Source: Clostridia bacterium
GTDB taxonomy: Bacteria; Bacillota; Clostridia; Oscillospirales; CAG-272
Assembly (NCBI GenBank): GCA_017547755.1
Contig: JAFYOX010000093.1
Location: forward strand, 29,935 to 93,934
Direction: 5' to 3'
DNA: 64,000 bases
In this document: positions 11,188 to 19,375 of the stretch, one piece after another
Numbering within the stretch: the stretch's first letter is position 1
How the letters are laid out: the number at the start of each line of letters is the position of its first letter
Position numbers and translations under genes: made by a program
The notes under the pieces: model-generated
Told to the model about the DNA's origin: nothing
What the model saw: only the letters and a program-made list of their open reading frames with translations
The model's database searches: none

Positions 11188-11844
11188 ATGGAAAGCTACA
11201 AGAGAGAGTTTATTCAGTTCCTTCAGGGCGCAGGCGTTCTGAAGTTCGGTGATTTTACTGCGAAGAGCGGCCGCAAGATTCCCTACTTCATCAATGCGGG
11301 CGACATCAAGACCGGCGAACAGATCGCAAAGCTCGGTGAATTCTACGCAAAGGCATACCTCGAAAAGGTAGGCAACAAGAGAACCGTTCTCTACGGACCG
11401 GCTTACAAGGGCATTTCCATCGCGGTTTCCTCTTCCATCGCGCTCTCCAAGGAAGGTCTCGACGTTCCCTTCTTCTTCAACCGTAAGGAAGCCAAGGACC
11501 ACGGCGAAGGCGGCGTATTCGTCGGCTACGTTCCGAAGGCAGGCGAAGAAGTTGTTATCGTAGAAGACGTTATCACCGCTGGCACCGCGATCCGCGAAAG
11601 CATGGCGATCCTCGGCGGTCTCGAAGACGTCAAGGTAGCTGCAACCTTCGTTATGGTTGACCGCAAGGAAAAGGGCAAGACCGACCTTTCCGCAATGAAG
11701 GAAGTAGAAAACGAATTCGGCTTCCCGGTATACTCCGTTGTTGACGTATACGACATCATCGAATACCTCGAAGAAGACCCGGCAAACGAAGAAAACGTAA
11801 CCAGAATCAAGAATTATCTCGCAGTGAACGGAGCAAAGGCATGA
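11188..11844 (+). CDS. pyrE: Orotate phosphoribosyltransferase
   Basis: 218 residues. It joins orotate to PRPP to give OMP. The PRPP signature [14 protein letters not shown] is intact, and the N-terminal [13 protein letters not shown] region binds orotate. AAGGAG lies about 12 bases before the ATG. The last four bases overlap the pyrB start (ATGA), so the two are coupled. It is separated from pyrF by 160 bases holding repeat copy A; no clear internal promoter was found there. Confidence 0.94.
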   Translation: MESYKREFIQFLQGAGVLKFGDFTAKSGRKIPYFINAGDIKTGEQIAKLGEFYAKAYLEKVGNKRTVLYGPAYKGISIAVSSSIALSKEGLDVPFFFNRKEAKDHGEGGVFVGYVPKAGEEVVIVEDVITAGTAIRESMAILGGLEDVKVAATFVMVDRKEKGKTDLSAMKEVENEFGFPVYSVVDVYDIIEYLEEDPANEENVTRIKNYLAVNGAKA

Positions 11845-12761
11845 GAAGTCTGTTTGATATCAACGAACTGTCCCCCGCAGAGATTGATTCCCTGATCGAA
11901 ACGGCGAACGACATGATGGCGAACCCTGCCAAGTACGCACACGTTGCGGACGGCAAGAAGCTCGCTACCCTTTTCTTTGAACCCTCCACCAGAACCCGTC
12001 TCTCCTTTGAAGCGGCAATGATGGAACTCGGCGGCAATGTTCTCGGTTTCTCCGAAGCACAGTCCTCTTCCGCATCCAAGGGTGAAAGCGTTGCGGACAC
12101 CGCGCGCGTTGTATCCTGCTATGCGGACATCATCGCAATGCGTCATCCTAAGGAAGGCGCACCGCTCGTAGCAGCTATGAACGCGACCGTACCGGTCATC
12201 AATGCAGGTGACGGCGGTCACAACCATCCTACCCAGACCCTCGCCGACCTTCTGACCATCTCCCGTGAAAAGGGCAGACTCGACAACCTGACCGTCGGCT
12301 TCTGCGGCGACCTGAAGTTCGGCCGTACCGTTCACTCCCTCATCAATGCGATGGTACGCTACCCGAACGTCAAGTTCGTTCTCGTTGCTCCGACGGAACT
12401 CCAGCTTCCCGACTATGTAAAGAAGGACGTTCTTCAGGCAAACAACGTGGAATTCGTCGAAACCACCGACCTCATGGAAGTCATCGGTGACATGGATATC
12501 CTCTACATGACCCGTGTTCAGCACGAACGCTTCTTCAACGAAGAAGAATACCTCCGTCTGCGTGACAGCTACATCCTGACTCCCGAAAAGCTGAACGACG
12601 CAAAGCCGGATCTCTGCATCATGCATCCGCTGCCGCGCGTCAACGAAATTTCCACCGCGATCGACAAGGATTCCCGCGCGTGCTATTTCAAGCAGGTACT
12701 CAACGGCAAATTCATGCGTGCGGCACTCATCATGATGCTGCTCGGTCTGGAAGCAAAGTAA
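11841..12761 (+). CDS. pyrB: Aspartate carbamoyltransferase catalytic chain
   Basis: 306 residues. It transfers the carbamoyl group to aspartate. The carbamoyl-phosphate motif [16 protein letters not shown] lies near residues 45-60, with a later [12 protein letters not shown] and the [10 protein letters not shown] motif near the C-terminus. It overlaps pyrE by four bases and is followed 11 bases later by pyrI, indicating the dodecameric, allosterically regulated enzyme found in enteric bacteria and some Clostridia. Confidence 0.95.
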   Translation: MRSLFDINELSPAEIDSLIETANDMMANPAKYAHVADGKKLATLFFEPSTRTRLSFEAAMMELGGNVLGFSEAQSSSASKGESVADTARVVSCYADIIAMRHPKEGAPLVAAMNATVPVINAGDGGHNHPTQTLADLLTISREKGRLDNLTVGFCGDLKFGRTVHSLINAMVRYPNVKFVLVAPTELQLPDYVKKDVLQANNVEFVETTDLMEVIGDMDILYMTRVQHERFFNEEEYLRLRDSYILTPEKLNDAKPDLCIMHPLPRVNEISTAIDKDSRACYFKQVLNGKFMRAALIMMLLGLEAK

Positions 12762-12772
12762 GGAGGAAGAAC

Positions 12773-13192
12773 ATGCTGCATATTGATTCGATCCAGAACG
12801 GTATCGTACTCGACCACATCAAGGCGGGCAAGGCTATGGAGCTTTACCGCGTTCTTGAACTCAACAAGCTCGAATGCCCCGTTGCAGTCCTGATGAACGT
12901 TTCCAGCACCAAGATGGGACACAAGGACATGATCAAGATCTCCGAAGACATCGAAATCGGTCTTGACATCCTCGGATACATCGATCCGGGCATCACCGTC
13001 AATGTGATCCGCGACGGCAAACTTGTGGAAAAGCACTGTGTTGACCTTCCCGAAAAGATCACCGGCTACCTCAAGTGCAACAACCCCCGCTGCATCACCA
13101 CCACCGAACAGGAACTTCAGCAGGTATTCAAGCTCTCCGACCGCGAAAGCGCAACCTACCGCTGCATCTACTGCGAAGCAAAGTACAAATAA
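12773..13192 (+). CDS. pyrI: Aspartate carbamoyltransferase regulatory chain
   Basis: 139 residues. It binds nucleotide effectors and tethers the catalytic trimers. The N-terminal domain starts MLHIDSIQNGIVLDHIKAG, and the C-terminal zinc ribbon has its four cysteines in CNNPRC and CIYC. AGGAGG lies five bases before the chosen ATG; an in-frame start at 12680 would sit inside pyrB and add 31 non-family residues. Last gene of the pyr operon, followed by a strong terminator. Confidence 0.94.
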   Translation: MLHIDSIQNGIVLDHIKAGKAMELYRVLELNKLECPVAVLMNVSSTKMGHKDMIKISEDIEIGLDILGYIDPGITVNVIRDGKLVEKHCVDLPEKITGYLKCNNPRCITTTEQELQQVFKLSDRESATYRCIYCEAKYK

Positions 13193-13210
13193 GATATCCC
13201 GTCCCCGACG

Positions 13211-13250
13211 GAAAAAGCCGGAACTGTGTACACAGTTCCGGCTTCTGTTT
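13211..13250 (+). terminator. Rho-independent terminator of the pyr operon
   Basis: Stem AGCCGGAACTGTG / the matching CACAGTTCCGGCT arm with a very short loop, then a T-rich tail. Confidence 0.88.
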
Positions 13251-13265
13251 TCCTGAAAAAACGCA

Positions 13266-13303
13266 TAAAACACGCGGAATCTTTTCAAGGAAAGATTCCG
13301 CGT
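13266..13303 (-). terminator. Terminator of the trigger-factor-like lipoprotein gene
   Basis: ACGCGGAATCTTT (13272-13284) pairs with AAAGATTCCGCGT (13291-13303). On the minus strand a T-rich tract follows. It lies opposite the pyr terminator, so both convergent units are closed. Confidence 0.75.
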
Positions 13304-13310
13304 CATGTTA

Positions 13311-14396
13311 TCAGTCGTTGAGATAGGTGATTTCCGCATAATCCACGATTACTTCATGAACCTTGTCGAACATGAGCATCTGGCAGATGCTGCCGTGGCT
13401 GTAGACAGTTTCAAACGCTTCCAGGGAATCGAGACCGTAATAGTCCAGAGCGTATTCCGTGGCACGCTTTTTGTATTCTTCTTCGGTCAGAGTGATGTTT
13501 TCCGCACGCGCGATGGCATAGCAGATCATTTCTCTCTTGATACGCTTTTCAACTTCTTCCTGAACGAAGGCATAGTATTCATCTTCGGTCATCTGGTAGT
13601 TGACGCCGATATAATCCGCAAAGTTGATGCCCTGCATACCTGCATAATACTTTTCCGCTTCGACCACTTCGTCGTACTGCTTCCGGATTTCGTCTTCCGG
13701 GAACTTCTTGACAGTTGTGTTTTCGTAAACGGTGTTCCATACCTGTGCATTGACATACTGATAATACATATTCTGATAACGGTCCGCCAGAAGCTGACGA
13801 AGTCCCGCTTCAAAATCTGCGATGGAGTCATAGCCGAGGTAGCCGCGTACAAAATCTTCGTTATATTCCGGAAGTTCCTGTTCGCAGACCGTGTGTACGT
13901 GGATATCAAAATGCACATCCATGCCGGAATATTCCGGTGCGGTCAGATACGGATCCGGGAAAGTAAAATCCACAGAAAGTTCGGTTTCCGCAGTGGCACC
14001 GAGGATGGCATCCTCAAATTCATCCGGAAAAGTTCCGGTACCGAGGGTAAGTTCGCAGTCGGTTTCCGAACCGCCTTCGAATTCCGCACCGTCAATGGTA
14101 CCGACGTAATCAATGTAAACGGTATCACCGATCTGCGCACCGCGTTCCACGTCGGTCAGACGGGAGTAGAACGAACGTGTCGCAAGAATCTGTTCTTCCA
14201 CCATTTCGTCGGTCACTTCATAGCGGTAACCTTCTGCGGAAAGTCCCTTGTATTCCGCAAGGTCAATGTATTCGGAAAGGTCGTAGTTGTAGTTATGGGT
14301 CAGAATCCCGTCAAAACCATCGTCCGCCTTGCTGCAGGATACCATTGTTCCAGCCGCGCAGACCATGCTGAGGAGAAGCGCAATTACCTTTTTCAT
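13311..14396 (-). CDS. Trigger-factor-like lipoprotein with an FKBP-type peptidyl-prolyl isomerase domain
   Basis: 361 residues. The signal peptide ends with lipobox-like MVSC, giving a lipid-anchored Cys21. The FKBP core is GDTVYIDYVGTIDGAEFEGG, with LTLGTGTFPDEFEDAI closing it. The rest resembles the helical C-terminal chaperone domain of trigger factor (DFVRGYLGYDSIADFEAGLR onward). There is no ribosome-binding N-terminal domain. It probably helps fold exported proteins on the outer face of the membrane, a job PrsA does in many Firmicutes. It is a single-gene unit with its own promoter and terminator. Confidence 0.82.
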   Translation of the reverse strand: MKKVIALLLSMVCAAGTMVSCSKADDGFDGILTHNYNYDLSEYIDLAEYKGLSAEGYRYEVTDEMVEEQILATRSFYSRLTDVERGAQIGDTVYIDYVGTIDGAEFEGGSETDCELTLGTGTFPDEFEDAILGATAETELSVDFTFPDPYLTAPEYSGMDVHFDIHVHTVCEQELPEYNEDFVRGYLGYDSIADFEAGLRQLLADRYQNMYYQYVNAQVWNTVYENTTVKKFPEDEIRKQYDEVVEAEKYYAGMQGINFADYIGVNYQMTEDEYYAFVQEEVEKRIKREMICYAIARAENITLTEEEYKKRATEYALDYYGLDSLEAFETVYSHGSICQMLMFDKVHEVIVDYAEITYLND

Positions 14397-14434
14397 ATTT
14401 TCAATTGTTCCTTTTTTATGAGTTCATTCGTATT

Positions 14435-14463
14435 ATCATACCACAATTCCGAGTTTTTTTCAA
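14435..14463 (-). promoter_or_regulatory. Promoter of the trigger-factor-like lipoprotein gene
   Basis: On the minus strand, TTGAAA (14463-14458), a 17-base spacer, then TATGAT (14440-14435). Confidence 0.65.
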
Positions 14464-14480
14464 GACCCGGCGATCACTTT

Positions 14481-15200
14481 TCAGTCTCTTTTCACACTCC
14501 GCACAGAAGCGTTCCGCTTCTTCAAGAGTTCGATGTACCATTCGCCGATCAGAACGGCGATGCCGCCGTAAATGACGATCACCTTCAGGAAGGAGCCGAC
14601 AATGGATGCCGTTTCCCCGGCGGTAATGTCCGTATAGGCGAGAAGGAAGTCGACCAGATACCAGACTTCAAGCGCAAGACGGGACAGCATCACGAGGAGT
14701 ACGGAAACCGTGCAGGAACGGTTGACGGAATATTTTTCCGCCGCACCTCGGCTGTCGGACGCCGCAGATTTCTTCCGCATACATCCGGCGATCACATACG
14801 CCAGCGCAACAAAGAGCATTTCAAACAGGAACTGCAGAAGGAGCCATGCAGCCGCAAAAATTTCCGCATCCGCGATGGCGCCGGTCACATAGTCGATCGT
14901 AAACCGTGCGGCATAATCGATCAGCGCGGTAATTGCGGCCGCAGCCAGAAATTTTCCGCCGCTCTGCGTCTGCGGATGATATACGCCGTAGGTGATTCCC
15001 GCGATCGCGATGACGGTACGCGCGCAGACAAGGATCTCCGCGCAGTAGGAAAGTACAGACGACACCCATGCGGCATAGGCAATGTCGGTCGCCGCAACGG
15101 TATGGAAATACGAAACGCCGCGTCCGAGAAGGACGAGCGCCAGCATCAGTAAAACGGTCAGCCGGAACCCAGTCCCGGTTTTCCGTGAAAGTTTGTCCAA
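14481..15200 (-). CDS. Hypothetical multi-pass membrane protein
   Basis: 239 residues with about six hydrophobic stretches, including LTVLLMLALVLLGRGVSYF, FAAAWLLLQFLFEMLFVAL and VIVIYGGIAVLIGEWYI. The loop after the fourth helix is rich in basic and Ser residues, and the C-terminus is basic, suggesting a cytoplasmic end. I recognise no family. The start is TTG, with GGAGG about seven bases upstream; no ATG fits better. It is 84 bases upstream of the lipoprotein gene on the same strand, but that gene has its own promoter. A TATGAT box lies upstream around 15240. Confidence 0.65.
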   Translation of the reverse strand: MDKLSRKTGTGFRLTVLLMLALVLLGRGVSYFHTVAATDIAYAAWVSSVLSYCAEILVCARTVIAIAGITYGVYHPQTQSGGKFLAAAAITALIDYAARFTIDYVTGAIADAEIFAAAWLLLQFLFEMLFVALAYVIAGCMRKKSAASDSRGAAEKYSVNRSCTVSVLLVMLSRLALEVWYLVDFLLAYTDITAGETASIVGSFLKVIVIYGGIAVLIGEWYIELLKKRNASVRSVKRD

Positions 15201-15365
15201 ATCCGATTCCTCCGAATGATTGTATTAAGATTCACTCTATCATACCACCCTTTCTGCCGGATTTCCACATGGTTTTGTAAACATTGGCGGAATACTCCGG
15301 ATATTTTCCGCATAGAATGCAGCATCGCCCGACGGGCAAAATTTTCCACTCACGGAGAAAGAAAA

Positions 15366-16313
15366 ATGACCGAAAACACAGCGCAGACCATCCTTCCGGG
15401 CACCGCGGAAAAGATCCGCTATCACCGTGCCGGCGATTTCCGGATCCTGTCGGAGTCGCTCGGAGAACTTGCCGCACGCCATCCATCGCTGACACCCGGC
15501 TGTCTCGGTACAAGCGTCCTCGACCGTCCGATCCCCATCGTGACCGTCGGAAAGGATCCGCAGAACCGCGGGATCCTCTTTCTCGGCGGCATCCATCCGA
15601 CGGATCAGATCACACCCGCCGTTCTTCTGCGGTTCCTCGCGGAGTATGCGGAAGCGCTGGAAAGCGGAAAGCGGATGTACAATATGCAGATGTCCTATCT
15701 GTTCGAGCACCGGACGATCCACGTTGTCCCGATGCTGAATCCGGACGGCTACGAACTGCGGCGGCACGGTACGCCGGAAGAAGTCGTACGCAGCCGTCTT
15801 CTGAAGCAGAACGGCGGCGGAAATTTCCACGCATGGCGAGCCAACGCACGCGGTGTTGATCTGTGGCGCAACTTCACCGACGGTCCGGACCGCGTCTCCG
15901 ACGACGAACCCGTCTGTCCGCAGGGAACGGCGGGACTTTCCCCGGAAAGCGAACCGGAAACCGCCGCCGTCTGCAATTACCTCCGGATCATGGACGAGAT
16001 CGGGGCAGTCCTGTCCCTGCACACGCTCGACGGCAGTATCCGCGCCTTCTCCGACGATATTTATCCGCCGCGTTCCCGTACCATTCTGCGCCTTCTCAGC
16101 CGCATGACCGGCTGTACACCTGCCGCACTTCCCCAGCCGCCGGACGAAATCGGCGGAAGCCTGACAGACTGGTTCATCCGCGAGACCGGAAAACCTGCCT
16201 TCGAATGCGGCTGCCTCACCGACGAAAACATCCGTCCGGACGCTCCCGAAAACTACCGCACCGTCTACGCCTCCTTCCGCGAAGCCCTGTTCTCCGCGCC
16301 GTTATTGATTTGA
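15366..16313 (+). CDS. M14-family zinc carboxypeptidase-like protein with altered active-site residues
   Basis: 315 residues, one M14 catalytic domain and no signal peptide. The frame is typical: GGIHPTDQ (His77), NPDGYE, NARGVDLWRNF (Arg169), SLHTLDG (His219) and a late Glu280 in PAFECG. Two key places differ from the usual motifs: the zinc ligand pair HxxE reads HxxD (Asp80), and the substrate-binding NRNF reads WRNF (Trp168). Aspartate can ligate zinc, so activity may survive with changed specificity, or the protein may be inactive. The ATG at 15366 has GGAGAAAG upstream; a longer frame starting at 15216 lacks family similarity. A hairpin repeat follows the stop. Confidence 0.75.
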   Translation: MTENTAQTILPGTAEKIRYHRAGDFRILSESLGELAARHPSLTPGCLGTSVLDRPIPIVTVGKDPQNRGILFLGGIHPTDQITPAVLLRFLAEYAEALESGKRMYNMQMSYLFEHRTIHVVPMLNPDGYELRRHGTPEEVVRSRLLKQNGGGNFHAWRANARGVDLWRNFTDGPDRVSDDEPVCPQGTAGLSPESEPETAAVCNYLRIMDEIGAVLSLHTLDGSIRAFSDDIYPPRSRTILRLLSRMTGCTPAALPQPPDEIGGSLTDWFIRETGKPAFECGCLTDENIRPDAPENYRTVYASFREALFSAPLLI

Positions 16314-16382
16314 AGTTTCTCGGGGAAACCTTTTTTAAGGAAAAAGGTTTCCCCGAACCCCATCCAAAAACCTTTTCGGACT
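16313..16382 (+). repeat. Dispersed intergenic hairpin repeat, copy B
   Basis: Arms CGGGGAAACCTTTTT (16321-16335) and AAAAAGGTTTCCCCG (16341-16355), then GAACCCCATCCAAAAACC. It directly follows the M14 gene and can serve as its terminator. Confidence 0.75.
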
Positions 16383-16402
16383 ATTAATTTCAGAGGAATC
16401 TG

Positions 16403-16431
16403 TTGACAAAGTTCTGCATATAGGATATAAT
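16403..16431 (+). promoter_or_regulatory. Promoter of the SPFH / RHH operon
   Basis: TTGACA (16403-16408), 17-base spacer, TATAAT (16426-16431). Both hexamers match the consensus exactly. Confidence 0.85.
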
Positions 16432-16438
16432 ATAATTG

Positions 16439-16457
16439 TGATATCAAAATGATATCA
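16439..16457 (+). promoter_or_regulatory. Candidate operator: two TGATATCA palindromes 11 bases apart
   Basis: TGATATCA occurs at 16439-16446 and again at 16450-16457. Each is a perfect 8-base palindrome and the repeat distance is one helical turn. They begin at about the expected transcription start, so a bound protein would block initiation. Tandem short palindromes are typical ribbon-helix-helix operators, and an Arc-like RHH protein is encoded by the second gene of this operon. Autoregulation is inference. Confidence 0.55.
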
Positions 16458-16481
16458 ATTACAGAAAGGAATGTGAAAACA

Positions 16482-17513
16482 ATGACGAACTCAGCTCAAA
16501 TCGAAGAAAAGATCCTGACACCGCAGAACGGCTGGAAGGTACTGATCAGCTCTATTCTGGTATATATCGCGTCAATCGTCGGTGTCGCGCTCTGCGGAAG
16601 CGCGATGGATAACGGTGCGGGAATTCCCGCCGTGATCGGATTTATCGTCTGCCTGCTGTATACCTGTATCGGCTGGATCTTCTGGCTCGGTCTGAAGGTC
16701 ATCCGCCCGAACGAAGCGCTCGTCCTGACCCTGTTCGGCCGCTACGTCGGCACGATGAAAAACGAAGGCTTCTTCTTCGTGAATCCCTTCTGCGTTTCCG
16801 TGAATCCCGCGGCAAGAACCAAGCTCAATCAGAGCGGTGACGTCTCCAGCGCCTCCTCCACGGTCACCGTCACCGGCACGACCGCCGCAAGCGCTGTAAA
16901 CAACAAGATCTCGCTCAAGGTCATGACCCTGAACAACAACCGCCAGAAGATCAACGACTGCCTCGGCAATCCGGTCGAAATCGGCATCGCGGTCATGTGG
17001 CGCGTCACCGATACGGCGAAAGCGGTTTTCAATGTCGACAACTACAAGGAATACCTCTCTCTCCAGTGCGACAGCGCACTGCGTGAAATCGTGCGTATCT
17101 ATCCGTACGATGTTGCACCGGGCATCGATACCACCGGCGACGGCATCGCCGACGAAGGAAGCCTGCGCGGTTCCAGCGAAGTCGTCGCGGCAAGAATCCG
17201 CGAAAAGATCAGCGAAAAGGTAGTGTTCGCCGGTCTGGAAATCGTGGAAGCCAGAATCACCTATCTCGCGTACGCTCCGGAAATCGCGGCGGTCATGCTC
17301 CAACGTCAGCAGGCATCCGCCATCATCGACGCACGCAAGATGATCGTCGACGGCGCGGTCGGCATGGTTCAGATGGCACTCGACAAGATCAGCACCGAAA
17401 ATCTCTGCGACCTCGACGACGAACGCAAGGCACAGATGGTCTCCAACCTTCTCGTCGTTCTCTGCGGCAGCAAGGACGCACAGCCGATCGTCAACACCGG
17501 TTCCATTTATTGA
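16482..17513 (+). CDS. SPFH (stomatin/prohibitin-type) membrane protein
   Basis: 343 residues. Two hydrophobic segments near residues 17-40 and 48-72 anchor the N-terminus. An SPFH/band-7 domain follows: VIRPNEALVLTLFGRYVGT, the EIGIAVMWRVTDTAKAVF core and a long helical region rich in Ala/Glu/Lys/Arg. Such proteins form membrane-associated rings and organise microdomains or proteases; the partner here is unknown. The start is the ATG at 16482, since an earlier ATG at 16449 lies inside the operator repeats with no ribosome site. The RHH gene starts one base after the stop. Confidence 0.85.
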   Translation: MTNSAQIEEKILTPQNGWKVLISSILVYIASIVGVALCGSAMDNGAGIPAVIGFIVCLLYTCIGWIFWLGLKVIRPNEALVLTLFGRYVGTMKNEGFFFVNPFCVSVNPAARTKLNQSGDVSSASSTVTVTGTTAASAVNNKISLKVMTLNNNRQKINDCLGNPVEIGIAVMWRVTDTAKAVFNVDNYKEYLSLQCDSALREIVRIYPYDVAPGIDTTGDGIADEGSLRGSSEVVAARIREKISEKVVFAGLEIVEARITYLAYAPEIAAVMLQRQQASAIIDARKMIVDGAVGMVQMALDKISTENLCDLDDERKAQMVSNLLVVLCGSKDAQPIVNTGSIY

Positions 17514-17514
17514 T

Positions 17515-17712
17515 ATGGCGGACAAGGATACTGCAAAAAAACAGGTTCCTCTCCGGCTTTCCAAAACGCTCTATGACGAACTCGCGGCGTGGGCAGAGGA
17601 CGATTTCCGTTCCCTGAACGGGCAGATCGAATATCTGCTGACGGAATGCGTCCGGAAACGAAAGAAAAAAAGCCGTCTCGAAGACGAGCTTGACGGAGAG
17701 GACGGGAAATGA
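17515..17712 (+). CDS. Small Arc-like ribbon-helix-helix DNA-binding protein
   Basis: 65 residues. The stretch QVPLRLSKTLYDELAAWAED, followed by FRSLNGQIEYLLTECV, matches the beta-alpha-alpha pattern of Arc/MetJ repressors: a short strand with alternating residues, then two amphipathic helices, with the SLNGQIEYLL helix typical of Arc. The C-terminal tail alternates basic and acidic residues. It is co-transcribed with the SPFH gene (one-base gap) and is the natural candidate to bind the paired TGATATCA sites at the operon promoter. Its direct target is not shown by sequence alone. Confidence 0.78.
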   Translation: MADKDTAKKQVPLRLSKTLYDELAAWAEDDFRSLNGQIEYLLTECVRKRKKKSRLEDELDGEDGK

Positions 17713-17749
17713 ACTGCTCTTCGGGGAAAAACTTTTCAGCGGGAATATA

Positions 17750-17805
17750 GAACAAAGTGCAATGCAGATTTATCGAAAAATCTGCATTGCACTTTGTTTT
17801 TTTAT
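17750..17805 (+). terminator. Strong Rho-independent terminator of the SPFH operon
   Basis: ACAAAGTGCAATGCAGATT (from 17752) pairs with AATCTGCATTGCACTTTGT (to 17797), a 19-base perfect stem with a small loop, then a T run. Confidence 0.92.
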
Positions 17806-17809
17806 TCGG

Positions 17810-17866
17810 TTAAAGTTTTTTGGAAAGGGTGTGGGGAAACCTTTTTGCAAAAAGGTTTCCCCACGA
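17810..17866. repeat. Dispersed intergenic hairpin repeat, copy C
   Basis: Leading segment AAAGTTTTTTGGAAAGGG, then perfect arms GTGGGGAAACCTTTTT (17831-17846) and AAAAAGGTTTCCCCAC (17849-17864). It lies between convergent units and probably terminates trkH. Confidence 0.8.
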
Positions 17867-17882
17867 AAAATAAAATATTCAC

Positions 17883-19349
17883 TCACTTCGTCCGTCTCCA
17901 CAGCGAGGGGCTGAAGAGAAGGAGGATCGGGAAGATCTCGAGGCGGCCGAGAAGCATATCGGCGCACAGGACGAGTTTTCCGAAATCGGAGAATGCGCTG
18001 TAGTTGCCGGCGGCACCGACCATGTCGAAACCGGGTCCGATGTTGTTGAAGCAGGCAACCACGGCGGAAAATGTCGTTTCAAAATTGAAATTATCGAGGG
18101 ACAGACACAGCGTGGACAGCGCCATGAGCGCGATATAGGCAGCAAAATAGCCGTTGACGCTGTGAACAACGTCGCTGCTGACCACTTTTCCGCTCACACG
18201 GACGAGCTTGATGCTGTTCGGGTGGATCAGCTTCTTGATTTCCGAAAGGATGGACTTTGCGAGAATGATCACGCGGGAAACCTTCATACCGCCGCCGGTA
18301 GAACCCGCCGACGCGCCGATAAACATCAGCAGCATCAGGATCATCTTCGAAAACATCGGCCATTGGTTGAAGTCCGTGGTCGCAAATCCCGTTGTCGAAA
18401 CGATCGTCGCTACCTGGAACGCGCTGTGATGCAGTGCCTCAAGGAAGGTTCCGCACAGCTCCTGCCCGGTCTGCCAGATGTTCAGCGCGATCATAAGAAT
18501 CGACGCCGCCACAATCCCGAGGAAAACCCGCAGTTCGGTATCCTTGTACGCCGCACGGAATTCCTTTGACAGCAGAAGATAGAAAATATTGAAGTTTACC
18601 GAGAACAACAGCATGAACACCGTGATCACGTTCTGCAGGTAGTAGCTGTCATACGCCGCGATGCTGTTGTTCGTGATGGCAAATCCGCCCGTTCCCGCCG
18701 TACCGAAGGAAATCGTAAAGGCGTCAAACAGCGGCATCCCGCCCAAAATCAGCAGAAGGATCATCAGCGCCGTCATCGCAAAGTAAATGGCATACAGAAT
18801 CCGCGCCGTACTGCGCATCTTCGGCACCAGCTTCCCGACGACCGGACCCGGGCTTTCCGCTCGCAGAATGTGCAGAGATACCCCGCTGCCCGCCGATTTC
18901 GGGATGATCGCCAGAATAAAGACCAGTACCCCCATCCCGCCGAGCCAGTGCGTGAAGCTCCGCCAGTACAAAATCGACTTCGGCAGGCTTTCGATCTCCG
19001 TCAGGATGCTCGCACCCGTGGTCGTAAATCCGGAAACCGTTTCAAAAAATGCGTCCACATAGCGCGGGATGGCTCCGCTGACCGTGAACGGCAGTGCGCC
19101 GAACACGGACAGGACGATCCACGACAGCGCAACGATGAAGAAGCCGTCCTTCGCATACAGCGTCTGGTTCTGCGGACGGAGCAGAAGAAGCGGGCCGCCC
19201 AGCACAAACAGGAGCGCGATCGTTCCCGCAAAACCGAACAATGCCGCCTTTTCACCGCAGAACAGGGCAATCAGCATCGCCGGAAGCATGAACGCACCCT
19301 CGATCACCATCATATAACCGAGGTATTTTAACGTAATTTTCTTATTCAT
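17883..19349 (-). CDS. trkH: Trk-type potassium uptake transmembrane protein
   Basis: 488 residues, full length for TrkH/KtrB. It is the K+-translocating subunit in the membrane. The four pore-loop repeats are visible: SGFTTTGASIL, SFGTAGTGGFAI, STTGFATTDF and CFNNIGPGFDMVG, with the selectivity glycines conserved, and GGGMKVSRV after the third. About ten hydrophobic helices cover the rest. It lies 26 bases downstream of trkA on the same strand, so channel and gating subunit are co-expressed. The start overlaps no other gene. Confidence 0.93.
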   Translation of the reverse strand: MNKKITLKYLGYMMVIEGAFMLPAMLIALFCGEKAALFGFAGTIALLFVLGGPLLLLRPQNQTLYAKDGFFIVALSWIVLSVFGALPFTVSGAIPRYVDAFFETVSGFTTTGASILTEIESLPKSILYWRSFTHWLGGMGVLVFILAIIPKSAGSGVSLHILRAESPGPVVGKLVPKMRSTARILYAIYFAMTALMILLLILGGMPLFDAFTISFGTAGTGGFAITNNSIAAYDSYYLQNVITVFMLLFSVNFNIFYLLLSKEFRAAYKDTELRVFLGIVAASILMIALNIWQTGQELCGTFLEALHHSAFQVATIVSTTGFATTDFNQWPMFSKMILMLLMFIGASAGSTGGGMKVSRVIILAKSILSEIKKLIHPNSIKLVRVSGKVVSSDVVHSVNGYFAAYIALMALSTLCLSLDNFNFETTFSAVVACFNNIGPGFDMVGAAGNYSAFSDFGKLVLCADMLLGRLEIFPILLLFSPSLWRRTK

Positions 19350-19375
19350 AACTTTTCTTCATCCGTTCTCCGCGG

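Noticed and set aside
14481-15200. ATG start for the hypothetical membrane protein
   Set aside because: No in-frame ATG lies near a ribosome site; TTG at 15200 with GGAGG fits.
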